Below, piece by piece: positions 10,961 through 23,085 of a stretch of DNA of 64,000 nt. This DNA comes from Alisma plantago-aquatica. Lineage: Eukaryota > Streptophyta > Magnoliopsida > Alismatales > Alismataceae. Positions within the stretch are counted from its first letter, which is position 1. Each line of letters begins with the position of its first letter. The stretch covers positions 117,949,267 to 118,013,266 of the forward strand of contig OY856411.1 of the NCBI GenBank assembly GCA_963693085.1. Reading direction: 5' to 3'. The position numbers and the translations under genes are program-made. The notes beneath the pieces are model-generated. The model was not told the origin of the DNA, did not search any database, and saw nothing but the letters and a program-made list of their open reading frames with translations.

Positions 10961-13900
10961 TGACACATACATTTCTAATTTGATGAACCTAGGCTTATAT
11001 AAATCCAAATGGATTTTTATAGATTATGTTGACAATCTTGATATTTTTCTAACAAATAAAAAATGAAATAATTTTTGAATGACTTGCAAATAGAAGACAT
11101 AAAAATTTAAGTTTAGATTTATATTTCAACATTAATAATAGTAAGAAGTACCTAAACTGATGTTTGAGTAGAAGTAATTACATATTTTTTGTATGTGATA
11201 AAATTTATTATTAAGTAGTTGCTGTAGAGACACTTATTTGAGGAAAAAAAAGAATAACTAAAAGTTATGGGAGTCAATATGTAGATAACAATGAGATACA
11301 AAGTATAATTCTTAGAAGTATATACCTTAGGTGGGTAAGGAGTCGATTTTAATAGTTAGGCAAAATTTAACCTTGACTAGCTAGTCATAAATGAAAAAAC
11401 AATGTTATGTGACCAACTAATTTGTAGTAAGGGGGCTCCATACATTAATAGTTGGAAACAAATATGGAAGCTAATTCCCTTATTTAGGCTTATGTTGGAC
11501 GCCTAACATAAGTCAGGCTCACAAATGAGTAGCAAGGGAGAGATAGCAAACACCGGCTGTAAAACATGGCCAATTAACTAGTCTACTAATACTTCTATTT
11601 GATTGACAATGAGGAATGGCTAACAAAGTTTGGTAGAAATGTAAGGATTCTACTTGTTAATAGTCTGACTAAGTTGTCAGTAGATTTTCATTAATTGATA
11701 CAAAAATAGAAATATCTTGAGTTATACTTAGTATATTATCACTAATATATCTATACAAGTTTTTAAAAATGCAAACTGCACATCTAGAACTTGAGAAATG
11801 TACTTAAACAATCACATGAGAAATTTTATGAGGGAATTCCTACAAGATGTAAAATTAGGGAAGAATAGTTATGTGGAGATAAATTTGGTCAAAGTAAGTG
11901 ATAAATTTCATTTATTTTCTCTATTTTCTTCCAATTTCATCTACAAATTAGTAGTGTGCAACCTAATAATATCTCCTCCTCACTCCCCTCTTACTCTTAT
12001 AGCATATTTCAAAGAAACAAATGTACAAGAGGACATGTTCCATACAATTATAATGGAATTTGGGGATTTCTATAAGAATTGAGAATAAAAGGGTAGAATT
12101 AACTTATAGCATAAAAAATCAACCTAGGTTTCTTCACCCTAGCCATGGTTTACATAATCTAAATAGAAAGTAAACATCATGTTCTTATCACACACATGGT
12201 TCTTAATCTAATCTTGCTCTGATTACATGTGGTTTAATTCATATGTGTATATATGAATTCAGATGATTGAAATGGAATGATTTAAAGAATAATAGAATGG
12301 AAATGAAATCAATTTTTTTTGAAGAACATAGAATAAGATATAAGTGATACACCTGATTTTGTGTTATTTCTATAGTAATATTGGTTTCCTATAAGATATG
12401 TATTTGATTCTCTTTCAGTGTTGTGAATATAAATTTACGATGATGAACTAAGCATTTGTTGTATACATTTGAATATGTCAAATGCACTCATGTTTAACTT
12501 TATTCATTATGCAATTCTAGAGGCACTAAATTTTGAATGATATACATAAATAAATATAATGTCTTTTATGCAAAATTGGATTGAGAAAAGTAATTTATCA
12601 TACCATACTTAAATGGTAACAAAAATTAATAAATCGATTATACATAAGTTGCCATGAACACTGTAGAATCCACTACATAATTCTCTACCTTAGTGGAGTG
12701 AACATATAGACTGACATAGATTATTAGGATGAGGTAGACAGAGCATGTCTGTGGTATAAGAAAATAGTCTAGTGAGAGAAGATATCTAGACATAAATTTG
12801 AAATAAAAGAATAAAAATATGATATCTAACGTCAATTAGAAATATTGGTGGCACCAAATTATATTGAAGGTAATTATACCACACAATATTTTGTCCCTAG
12901 TGGAGCCACCATGATAGGTAACTATAAATACTCTAATTGAGTTCCCTGATAAGGGGAGAGTAAGTACTAACCACTCAACTTATATATTCACTAAGGCAAA
13001 ATGTTGTAAGCCCCACTACATACTGGGAGCTAGTAAACTAATTTAACTAATAGGTTCCATGAGTAAATTCTAAGACTTGTATGATGAGGTCATAGCTTGT
13101 TATGATGATTCAAATGTTGGGGATGAGAAAAAATAATGAGAATAAATGATTATACAAATATTATCCGTTTACTTATCTATTTTTTAAATCATTTTCATAA
13201 TTGTATGAACTTTAAACTATAAATTTTTTCACTCTAACTACCTCGACCATGTATACATTCTGTTGATTTCCAGTCAATATAACATATTTTGTATTTAGAT
13301 TATCCTTTCTAGTTGGAGGATTCCAGCAAATGAGACTATAACTCTTGCCCTATTAAACAAAATTCTCAGGTGCATGTCAAGGCCAACATCACCAACAAGA
13401 GCTTGATGGTGCCTACTATCATGAGAAAATCTCTATAGGTGTAACAAGGTTATCAATGGAGTGGTAATAGTATAAAAGGAATCTTATTTACTCATCAGGT
13501 CCTAGTTGAATAAGAGAAAGAGTGAATGTTAAATGTTATGTAATATTGTACCTTATTTCACGTGTCAATTAATACAAATGTTATAAGTAGTTTCCTTCCA
13601 ATTGTCAATAAATTTTCTGTTATGCTGAATATAAAGTAGTATGTTTATTTCTCATATCAACAAATTTTATGATCTAAAAAGGGAAAAGATAAGTATGAAT
13701 TATGGTTAAGCCCAAAAGTAATTTGTGATCTTGATCTCAACGATAGTGCATGACCAATCCTTGAGTTAGGGTTTGAGTCATGTCAATAAGCATACTCCAT
13801 GTCCTCCTAGAAGACAATTTTAAACCAACATGTGAAACACAATGCCACATAAACCAAAATATCAAGGTTTTAATTATTACTTGAAGTAATTAAATGGATA

Positions 13901-14796
13901 TATGTAGGCATCGTTTACTTGATATTCAAAAATAGACAGATGGTTATTACACAATTGGTATTAGGAAATTGCAAGTCATCATTGCTACTGCTGCTGATGG
14001 AGCACCATTCCTACTAGAGAAACCAACAAATGGACATTCTGTATTAACCATTGAAAATTTAATTATATGATATTGAAGAATCTTTCCCATTAATTTCATT
14101 TACTTAAACATTGAACACTAATCAAGGCATGCACACTACTTTTTCCTTAACACGTATTTGGGATATTTTTAAGTCATTTTTCGCCATGTGGACCAATACA
14201 ACACACCTTTCATCTATTTTTGGGCCCATTGTTGCATCAACATATGCCTTTTCAAATATCTAATGTACCATACACCTTTGAATGTATGTGAAATTCATTT
14301 TGTGGATATGTTAAACAAGTTACACATATTTCTATTAATGATTTCTTGATCTTTGGGACGACCTTCATCATACTGCTTAATACAACTCCCTCTTATGATT
14401 GAAAGATGTGTTGATAATAACCATGTGTTATTAATAGAGTCAATTTTTGATATATGAAGGGATTCTTATTGGTCATAAAGTCCTAAAAATTGGCATCAAA
14501 GTTAATCGATCCAAATTTCATCTCAAGTCCATCCTTCTGATACCAACCATAATTAGGGATCTATGACCTTTCTTGCTGTATTAGATTCAATCGCAAATCT
14601 ATCAAAAGATTTTAGAAAAATTGACCAAAACATGAAATATTTTGGGAAAAGGCAAGCCTTCAACACCAAAGGTTAATACACTAGAACTTTCAACCACCCT
14701 AGACACTTTCCGTGTGGTGCAAAAATCAAAATGCTTGCTTGTATTTAAGATCATGTGGAATATTTGGGTCCATGGTATAGGAAAGCTCCTCTGCCA
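10961..14796. other. AT-rich stretch, no feature recognised
   Basis: No convincing coding region, RNA gene or repeat boundary. Reading frames are short (below 100 codons) and lack motifs. Confidence 0.5.
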
Positions 14797-14977
14797 ATGT
14801 GTGATCAAAGTCTCTCGCATGCAAAGTGAGCGCTCTATCATATGAGCTACATCCCTGCTGCAAATAAGAATTAATATGAAATAACTGCATTTTTATCCTT
14901 ATCAGGGTTGTCGGCCTTGAATAGTGGCCTCAAAGGAGAGCCACCCCGAAAGACCAGTCGATGTGTGATCAAAGTCT
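14797..14977 (-). mobile_element. Retroposed insertion ending in a tRNA-Ala 5' half, with 17-bp target duplication
   Basis: A 147-bp insert (14814-14960) is flanked by a perfect 17-bp direct repeat, atgtgtgatcaaagtct, at 14797-14813 and 14961-14977. Long exact duplications of this size are typical of LINE-driven retroposition. On the minus strand the insert ends with the first 42 or so nucleotides of a tRNA-Ala(UGC): acceptor side, a D-arm word gtagctc, gatagagcgctc, and the anticodon-loop region tttgcatgcgag. It breaks off at the 3' side of the anticodon stem. The 5' 100 bp (starting cgactggtctttcgg on the minus strand) is not identified. Confidence 0.65.
14814..14855 (-). pseudogene. tRNA-Ala(UGC) 5' half
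   Basis: The minus strand reads gggatgtagctcat, gatagagcgctc and tttgcatgcgag, matching positions 1 to about 43 of a plant nuclear tRNA-Ala with anticodon TGC. The T arm and 3' acceptor strand are absent; the downstream bases belong to the flanking direct repeat. It cannot make a tRNA. Confidence 0.75.
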
Positions 14978-15346
14978 GACACAATATATATCACATATAA
15001 AAACATTAATGCGAAGTAACTAACTACTACGTTTCGTGTGAAGGGCACATGTCTCGTGTGAAGGGCACATCATCGATAAAGAGTCTTGGTTATGAAATGA
15101 CAAACCTTAAATTTGGTTGAGATTTTCTAGTCCTACACGGAGTATGAGAAACTTAGGCCAGATTTGTAGATTATGACATCCCAAATGATTTTGGTTTTGC
15201 TCAATATCAACCAATCCGGATTGGGTTATGCGAGTTGGCACAAAAAGACAACCTGATCCACATCCAATCCCGTGCCATATAAGGGTATAATAACTTATAA
15301 CCAGTAGAGGTGGGATTTGGGGACACTCAGATATCGATTCTTGGAT
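14978..15346. other. Flank upstream of element A, no gene recognised
   Basis: Contains a short tandem duplication (tcgtgtgaagggcacat twice, about 15030-15072) and otherwise nothing I can assign. It continues after element A at 44908. Confidence 0.5.
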
Positions 15347-16749
15347 GAAGTTGTAACATCCCTGACCTGGGTTTAGGGCTAAACCTAATTGTTTAGCCTA
15401 AATAAGTTTCTTAGAACTTTGATATAATCATGTAAAGTGTTTTTTTATCATGTGACAAACTTATGTTTCAAGTTTGGTCCTGTTTGAATAATGTTTGAAC
15501 AATGTTCTCTTATTTTGGACCAAAATGCAATTTACCCAAAATAAGGGGTTATATTGCAAAATTTAACATGTTAAACATACCTCTTGTGTTTTACAATCAT
15601 AAGAGAAAGAATGACGCTAGGTGGCGGCTTGTGGAAAACCTAAATTCCAAGTTTGAACTTGTTTGAATAATGATAGTGCCTTATGCACCAATTTTGGTAC
15701 AAAATGCAAATTACCACATCTAGAGTGTCCCTACTCCTCCTAGTATCATCTAGAGGAGAGAGAAAGAAGGGGGCACTGTGTTTGAATCATTTATGAAAGA
15801 TGGTACTCTTAGTGATGAAAAGACCAAGAAAGGATTGAATGTGAAACCCTAACTTGAGTTGTAACGAGTTGTAGACTTGATATGGGAGTGCCTATCGGCC
15901 AAGGAGCCATAGGGGGAGTCTCATATCGGTTTGTGAACTCTTGTCAAAGGACATGACGGGAAAATCACCTCAAGGAGGTGATCCATGATTCGTTAGATGC
16001 TCCTTGCAAAAGTTGTATCAGTTTGCATAATTTGTGAGATAAAGATGAGATATCTTATCAAACAAGATAACTAATGGCCGAAATATCATCTCTAGATTAT
16101 CGTCAAGTGTTTTGCATGTCAAGATAAAAATGAGTACATGCAAGGACAAGTGTCAACCATGCATGTACATGTGGCACCTAGTAGCTTAAAATGATGACGC
16201 CTCATATACACACTTTTTCATGAACCTCAAGTATATATACCCTTCCTTTCACCTATAAGTGAAATTTTCAAAATTTTATCACCCTCTTGCTCTTAGATAT
16301 CATGCATAGAGTCTTTGTATCGTGCATAAGAAGAGGGTTATCATGCATAGAGATTTGGTATCGGACATAGCAAGGTGCATGATATCGGCCAAGTGAAGTG
16401 ATAACGACCAAGTGAGGGATATCAGACACAAAGTGGTGATGTATCATGCATAGTATGGAGGAGCTCAAGTCTTGGACCTTTGATAAGCTCATCTTCAACC
16501 TCGGGAATGTGAAGCTTTGGAGCTTGGAGTTTTGAAGTTGCTCTGGAGGCGGGTTATATAACTTGAACTCAATTAAGTTATTATTTACCATCAATCTTGC
16601 CTTAGTTAAAAGATTTACTTTCAAATAGAATTTTCTTGCATAATTGATGAATCCATGAGCTCTAGTAGTAACATATGACTGTTGTCCATGAACTAGAATA
16701 GTAAGAACAAGAGTCTAGGGGTTGATGATGATGACATCATCATGGTTTA

Positions 16750-17530
16750 ACCTGATATTGGGTTGAAGCACCTCTAACCCGATATGGTATTGAAGGATAC
16801 ACCTCTTACCCGATATGATGTTGAAACCATAGATAGTGATGGTTATACACCTCTAGAACGATATGGTGATGAGCATACACCTTATGCTCGATATGGTGAC
16901 ACACACACACCTATTGAATGATATGGTGATCAAGATACACCTCATGGGCAATATGGAAGCACCCATATTCCTCATGCCCGATATGGTGAGCACACATACA
17001 CCTCAAGGTCGATATGGTGAGCACACATACCCTTCTAACCTGATATGGTGTTGAAACCCTAGATGGTGGTATAGAATCCGATATACCTTGGAACCCCACA
17101 CCCCTATCGTTTTGTGTAATGGGTTGATTGTGAAGGGTTCAACCAGTTGTCTAGCCTATCACTCAATACATGATATGATTGATCCCATGAAGGTATGAAA
17201 GAGTATGAGCAGAAGGGTTTAACCCAATATGCTAATCCGATATGGCAACCCGATATGGTAACTCTATATGGTAACCCGATATGATGATATGAACACAACC
17301 ACTAGCTTGATATAGTGATTAATTTATACCTCATGGACGATATGAGTGACACATACACACAGCTTGTGTACAATATGGGGTCAAGCACTCACCTTATACC
17401 CTAACCCCATATGATGTTGAAACTTAACATGGTGTTGTGAAATCTGATATGCAAATCCTAAAGGTTGAGTAATCCGATATGGATGCACGATATAGTGATG
17501 ATGATACACCTCTATACCCGATATGGAGGT
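16750..17530 (+). repeat. 31-bp GATATGG tandem array (element A 5' LTR)
   Basis: Degenerate units containing cgatatggtga and cacacatacacctca. The array lies in the first half of the LTR, where U3 would be expected. The counterpart is at 41615-42535. Confidence 0.88.
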
Positions 17531-18039
17531 AGCACCTCAATCTAATACAGTTGACTGAGTGATATATGTAGTATATTATGTCAAATGATACTTTAAGACA
17601 AGAAGAGTTTAATGCATTTTGATAAATATGGGCTAATGTACCTTGAGAGAAGGATTGAGCCAACCTAATGGAGTATGATGTAATTAATATCCTAGTGGGG
17701 ATGAAAGAGAAAGTGATACTTGTTTATTGCTCATGTAATGGGTATACATTGATACTCCTAATATGTGTGGAGTCTGAATTAGGGTTGTGATTATTGATGA
17801 ATGTACTTGAAAACCCTAGTCGGCTTAAAAAGGGAAACCTTAACCCTAATGAAGAGTAATGATATGATTTGAAACTAAAATTGGTTAATAAAGGGAAACC
17901 CTAACCCTAATTATGTTGAAACCATGCTGGTATCATGAGATAATGAGCATAGCTAAGCATGAGCTATGATGTTTCATACGGGTCTTGTAAGTCATGAGGA
18001 ATACTTGTACAATAAGTATAATGTTTATATAGGTCTTAT

Positions 18040-18312
18040 AACCTAGAGATAGTTGTTACCTAGTAAGAGGTGACAAGATATTTAACAGGCCTTGTGAGCC
18101 ATGTGAATAGTTGTTGCCTAGTGAGAGGCGATAAGATTTTAATGGGCCTTGTGAGCCATGTGAATAGTTGTTTCCTAGTGAGAGGTGACAAGATGTTTAA
18201 TGGTCCTTGTCAGCTATGTGAATAGTTGTTGCCTAGTGAGAGGTGACAAGATGTCTAATGGGCCTTGTGAGCCATGAGAATAGTTGTTGCCTAGTGAAAG
18301 GTGACAAGATGT
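18040..18312 (+). repeat. 58-bp tandem array (element A 5' LTR)
   Basis: About five units of gttgttgcctagtgagaggt plus gacaagatgtttaatgggcc plus ttgtgagccatgtgaata (58 bp in all). Confidence 0.92.
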
Positions 18313-18664
18313 TTATAAAAGTATCATGAAAGAAATGGTAATGTTCAAAATAAACTAGGGAAATGGAAACCCAGTAACACCATAATAATAATAAATGGTT
18401 ATAATAATAATGAGATCTTGGTCATACATTCTTTATCTTTATAGCCAAATAAGGGATATAGTGTTTTGAATATGCTTAAATGAGATAAGAGGATTACTTG
18501 TATTACATAAAGGATGTGGATAGGTATGATGGCTTGGCCAAGGTATAATGCCTAGTAAATGTGATGTGGTATTCAATGATGAATTTAAGGGATTGATATC
18601 CCATAATGAAAGTGAAAGGGAAACATAAAGGTATCCCAACTACTATGGGATCCTTAGCAATATG

Positions 18665-18868
18665 GCCATGATCTCAGGATTGGTACAATCCAATACCTGG
18701 CTGTGATCTCAGGATTGGTACAATCCAATACCTGGTTGAACTCTATCAGGATTGGTACAATCTAATACGTGGCTGTGATCTCAGGATTGGTACAATCCAA
18801 TACCTGACTGTGATCTCAAGATTGGTACAATCCAATACCTGGCAGAACTCTATCAGGATTGGTACAAT
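18665..18868 (+). repeat. 37-bp tandem array, first block (element A 5' LTR)
   Basis: Units of ggattggtacaatccaatac plus ctggctgaactctatca (37 bp), mixed with a 35-bp form that has ctgtgatctca instead. GGTACAATCC is the constant core. Confidence 0.92.
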
Positions 18869-18869
18869 T

Positions 18870-19152
18870 CATACACTGTACCATTTCATCTCGAGGATGA
18901 CATATAACAGTTGCTTTGTCAAAATGTATTCTGAAGCAACATAAAACCTCAAGGCATACAAGCCAAAATCTCAGATTGTTCATAAAACCATCACACACTA
19001 AATCTGAGGATCTGAGAGTACAGAGACGACACAAAGGACTTCTATCTAAATGACACGACAAACAATACACTCAACCTGAGCTATCACTGTTATCCCTGCT
19101 GTTGTTGTCCTTCCTCTACAGAACGATCTCTACCTCCTTGTGCACGTCCACA
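18870..19152 (-). repeat. Inverted copy of the R/U5 segment inside the element A 5' LTR
   Basis: Reverse complement of about 20180-20462 of the same LTR over about 283 bp, running from the gtaccatctcatctcgagga-like word to the cttgtgcacgtccac-like word. The 3' LTR at 40201-44902 has no such copy. The two arms could fold into a long hairpin. Confidence 0.9.
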
Positions 19153-19815
19153 AATATTGAAATCTGAGTCATACATGCCTTATGCTTATAGCCAAAGAAG
19201 GGCTATAGTGTTTTGAATATGCTTAAATGAGATAAGAGGAATACTTGTATTACATAAAGGATGTGAATAGGTATGATGGATTGGCCAAGGTATAATGCCT
19301 AGTAAAGGTGATGTGGTATTCAATGATGAATTTAAGGGATTGATATCCCATAATGAAAGTGAAAGGAAAACATAAAGGTATCCCAACTACTATGGTATCC
19401 TTAGCAATATGGCCACGATCTCAGGATTGGTACAATCCAATACCTGGCTGAACTCTATCAGGATTGGTACAATGCAATACCTGGATGAAGTCTAACAGGA
19501 TTGGTACAATCCAATACATGGATAAACTCTATCAGGATTGGTACAATCCAATACCTGGCTGTGATCTCAAGATTGGTACAATCCAATACCTGGCTGAACT
19601 CTATCAGGATTGGTACAATCCAATACCTGGCTGTGATATCAGGATTGGCACAATCCAATACCCGGATGAACTCTATTAGGATTGGTACAATCCAATACCT
19701 GGCTGAACTCTTATAAGATCGTTACAATCCAATACCTGGCTGAACTCTTACTAGATTGTTACAATCCAATACCTGGTTGATCTCTTACAAGATCATTACA
19801 ATCCAATACCTGGTT
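19153..19815 (+). repeat. Second copy of block P and of the 37-bp array (element A 5' LTR)
   Basis: 19153-19400 repeats 18410-18660, and 19410-19815 repeats the 37-bp array with more units, the last ones ending in cttacaagatcgtt variants as in the 3' LTR (43990-44085). Confidence 0.9.
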
Positions 19816-20640
19816 AGCAAATTGGCTGAGGCCAATAGATAGAAATGAGAATGGTTCATGGATATCATACCATGATAATATTATCACAAGATAAGCTTGA
19901 GATGTTGGCATAATATGATAGGTAAATGATACACATGTTCTTCTTATTAATTATAAAGTGAATAGATGATTTACTATGCTATCATAGACAGTTATAATGC
20001 TTTAAAAGATGAGAAATGTTCTAAACTACTTATCCACAGTGATTAACCTTGCTTAGTAATATAGAAGAACCTCTGCTCAGTTTAATACTATTTACCTATG
20101 ATAATAACATTATTGGCGGAGAGTTATATCTCTCGCTGGGACAATTGTCTCACCCCGTGGGATCTACATTTTTTTTAGGTGGACGTGGACAAGGGGGTAG
20201 AGACCGTACTGTAGAGGAAGAACAATACTAGTAGGGACATCCGTAATAGCTCAGGTCAAGTGTACTTTCTGTCGTGTCTTGTAGATAGAAGTCCTATGTG
20301 TCGTCTCTGTACTCTCAGGTCCTTAGATTTAGTACGTGATGGTTTTATGAACAATCTGAGATTTTGGTTTTTATGCCTCAAGGTTTTATGTTGCTTTAGT
20401 ATATGTTTTGACAAATCAACTGTTATATGTTATCCTCGAGATGAGATGGTACAATGTATGTACAATGTGAACCATAATGTATATAAAGTTTTGGTTCTTT
20501 CATTAAGAGTTTTTCTGGAAATGGATCTCTTTGCAAAATGGTTTTAGTTTTTAGTGATTTTTTTTAATCCACTGCTTATGATTATTCTGCATAATTAGTA
20601 ATGATTTGGTTATCGATTTAGTGGTGGTCATTACAAGTTT

Positions 20641-20652
20641 TGGTATCAGAGC
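20641..20652 (+). promoter_or_regulatory. Primer binding site of element A (initiator tRNA-Met)
   Basis: TGGTATCAGAGC, an exact match to the usual plant LTR-retrotransposon primer site complementary to the initiator tRNA-Met 3' end, 5 nt after the 5' LTR end at 20635. Confidence 0.95.
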
Positions 20653-21432
20653 TTAAGGTTCGCTGAGTCTATAGAGACATATGACTAAGGTGTTGAGTCT
20701 TTTCTAGTGTCCTCCAGTTTATCCTATAGTGACTTCTGCTTATACAGAAGAAAGAGTGAAGTTTAAAAATGACTGGAGAACACGAGGAACATGTTGCATA
20801 GAGTAATGTTATTGTACCAAGAGAAGGTGTAAGGGATCAGGCAAGAGAAGAATGAGTGCCTGAGAATTCCCATCTTGACCCAATCAAGATAGAGAATCCT
20901 GCTTTTTATGCTCTTATTGGGAAAGTTAGGACAACAATGATGAATGTAGTGGACTGGATACTAGCAATACAACCTAGGTTACCAACCCTCAATACAAAAA
21001 CTTTGGGTTCTGAAAGGGATCCTGAATGACATAGTCATGTTGGAACAGTGAAAAATGTGGGAAGGATTAACATATGGCAAGAAAATAGACTCTGCCATGA
21101 GTATAGACAGATAGTACATCTGTGATGGCAATGCCCTAGGAGGGGCGATAAGCAGAGAATTAAGGAAAGGCGTCTATAATTCTAGAGACATTTCCTAGTT
21201 GTTCTAAAAATCGAACATTTTTGGTACCACTAGTGTAATAAATGCCTAGTGCACCAGGACAATAGTCACTAAGTAAAGGCAAAAGTCCTAACTTTCCACC
21301 TGTAAGAACTCCTGACTTAGCTTTTACATCGGTAATAAGACCAATAAGACTATGGCACGAGGACAAGACATGTTGTAGATATGGACACGTTGAGCATACT
21401 AAACCCTTTTGTTCAAAAAGAAGGGAGGAAAT
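20653..21432 (+). pseudogene. Element A internal region, left part: decayed gag-like sequence
   Basis: A possible start ATG at 20769 opens a frame broken within about 15 codons. Near 21371-21412 a frame reads CCRYGHVEHTKPFC, resembling a gag zinc knuckle with irregular spacing. No frame stays open long enough to be a protein. Element B interrupts the region 21 bp later, at 21433. Confidence 0.4.
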
Positions 21433-21789
21433 TGTTGACTCAAGGTCAATTAGGTCAATGTTGACTCACGTCTAAATTGACTAAACCCATGTTTTGATGA
21501 TGACTAACCATTCCAAATTTTGGTGTCTAATGTCTCTACTTGAGAAATTTCAGATTATGTATAGACACACTCCAAATGCCCTAACTTGCGCATCTCAAAT
21601 TGGAGAAAAGACAAATCAAAGTCATACAAGTGCACGTTTTTGTAATATGATGTATATCCATTAGAATCATGTTGTAAATCACTTGTAATGATTGTATGAC
21701 TTGTAATTAAGATTAGAAAAATATCAGGAATACTTAGATCGAATATTAGAGCACTTTAAATGCATCTTTGAAAATCAATTACAGGCACT

Positions 21790-22022
21790 TGGTCGGTCCA
21801 GTTTCCCACCCTGAAACTCGACCGATCAACCTTGATCGATTTTCTGAAGATTGCATCGGTCGAGTTGTGCACTCACAGAACTCGACCGATTGGGTAGTAG
21901 GCCATTTCCAGTTGAAATGGTCGGTTGAGTTTCCTCAGGACAAACTCGACCGATCCTTTGAACATCGGTTTGCCTCCTACTTGATCGGTCGAGTTACACC
22001 CATAGAAACTCGACCGATTGCA
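21790..22022 (+). promoter_or_regulatory. Cluster of four GGTCGAGTT/AACTCGACC inverted pairs, upstream of the TATA box
   Basis: Pairs of roughly TCGGTCGAGTT, a 9-13 nt spacer and AACTCGACCGA, at about 21790-21826, 21852-21889, 21917-21956 and 21982-22021. Each can form an 11-bp stem. They lie 130-370 bp upstream of the TATA box, where enhancer elements of LTRs usually are. The same cluster is in the 3' LTR at about 27249-27480. Confidence 0.8.
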
Positions 22023-22155
22023 CAATACGGAAAAGTGCAGAAAAGTGTTTCTAGCCGTTGTGGAGTTGCAACAAGTGAAAATAGATCCATTGCAAGACAC
22101 AAAACGGCTAGTTTTCGTTCACAAGTGTTCCCAAAGGCTAAGAGGCATCCCCATC

Positions 22156-22163
22156 TATAAATA
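22156..22163 (+). promoter_or_regulatory. TATA box of element B 5' LTR
   Basis: TATAAATA followed by ggaccc, in a suitable position within the LTR. An identical box is at 27614-27621 in the 3' LTR. Confidence 0.75.
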
Positions 22164-23036
22164 GGACCCCTTGGGCTTCATTACAAGGTTGAGCATTCAT
22201 TACAAACTCTTTGTGAGGTTCCTATTCTATAATTGAGTGCTTCCTACAGCCTCCTCTCTCTCTCTAAGCTTAATCACTTGCTACATCCATTAGAGTGAGT
22301 AGGAAATCTGTAAGAGAGCTAGTCCTACATGTATATCTTGTGAGGCTCTCACTTCCACCACCTCCACTTCTCTCATTTGCAATCATGAAGATGAAGGTTC
22401 TCTCTCTTATCCAAGAGAGGTGAAGAAGAACAAGGGAAGGCGTCCCTTGGTGAAGATCAAGGCTAAAAACTTGGAGCTAGAGTGGGTAAGCCCTTGGAGA
22501 AGGCAGAAGACTCAAGCTCAAGTGGGTAAGACCTTGGTGGAAGCTTCTCCGAGTGGAGGTGAAGTTAAAGGCGGAAGATCCAAGAAGAGTGGGTAATTCC
22601 TGCAAGGCCGAAGACTTGTGCAAGAGTGGGTAAGTCCTTGGAGAAGGCCAAAGACTCTTGCAAAGTGGGTAAGTCATTGGTAAGGTTGAAGACTCTTTGT
22701 ATTGGATAGGTAAGTCTTTTGTTGGTCATGTATTGTAAGTCTTATAAGTGAATATAAGAGTGCAATTGTTGGAAGTCCTAGAGGTTGACCTCTCTAGGCA
22801 AGTGGACTGACACACTTCTAGTTTGAAGTGTGGAACCACTCTAAATAGCTTGTCTAATTGGTGCATGTTCAATCTCTCTTATCCTTGCTATGCATGATTT
22901 AGTTGCACTCAAATTGCCTATTTAGCAACCTTATCTTTTCATATATTTTGAAGGTTTAATGAGTTTTGTTTAAGTGCTTTCAGCTCTATTCACCCCACCT
23001 CTAGAGAATCTAAACACCCATCTAGGATCCAACAAG

Positions 23037-23048
23037 TGGTATCAAAGC
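23037..23048 (+). promoter_or_regulatory. Primer binding site of element B
   Basis: TGGTATCAAAGC, one mismatch from the initiator tRNA-Met primer site, 2 nt after the LTR end. Confidence 0.92.
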
Positions 23049-23085
23049 GGGTCTTCTCCAAGCATACTTCAACAAGTAGGAGAAG

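Larger units (their letters stand above)
15352..20635 (+). repeat. Element A 5' LTR (rearranged, 5284 bp)
   Basis: Carries, in order, the LTR start, the 31-bp array, the 58-bp array, a block P (about 18410-18660), a 37-bp array, an inverted copy of the R/U5 segment, a second P, a second 37-bp array and the normal R/U5 end. Removing the extra about 740 bp (18660-19400) gives about 4.54 kb, close to the 3' LTR once its own 137-bp duplication is removed (about 4.57 kb). Confidence 0.93.
21433..23034 (+). repeat. Element B 5' LTR
   Basis: TGTTG to CAACA ends as usual for Copia LTRs. It contains four inverted pairs of the GGTCGAGTT/AACTCGACC word (21790-22022) and a TATAAATA box at 22156-22163. 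Confidence 0.95.

Noticed and set aside
14784..14856. A functional tRNA-Ala gene
   Set aside because: Only the 5' half is present; the T arm and 3' acceptor strand are missing and replaced by the target duplication.
18040..19815. Regular repeats resembling a CRISPR array
   Set aside because: Units are head-to-tail tandem copies with no variable spacers, in a plant LTR.
21768..22160. 130-codon frame in the element B LTR (similar one at 27226-27411)
   Set aside because: It lies across the promoter-side inverted-pair cluster and TATA box of the LTR and is not preserved between the two LTRs.
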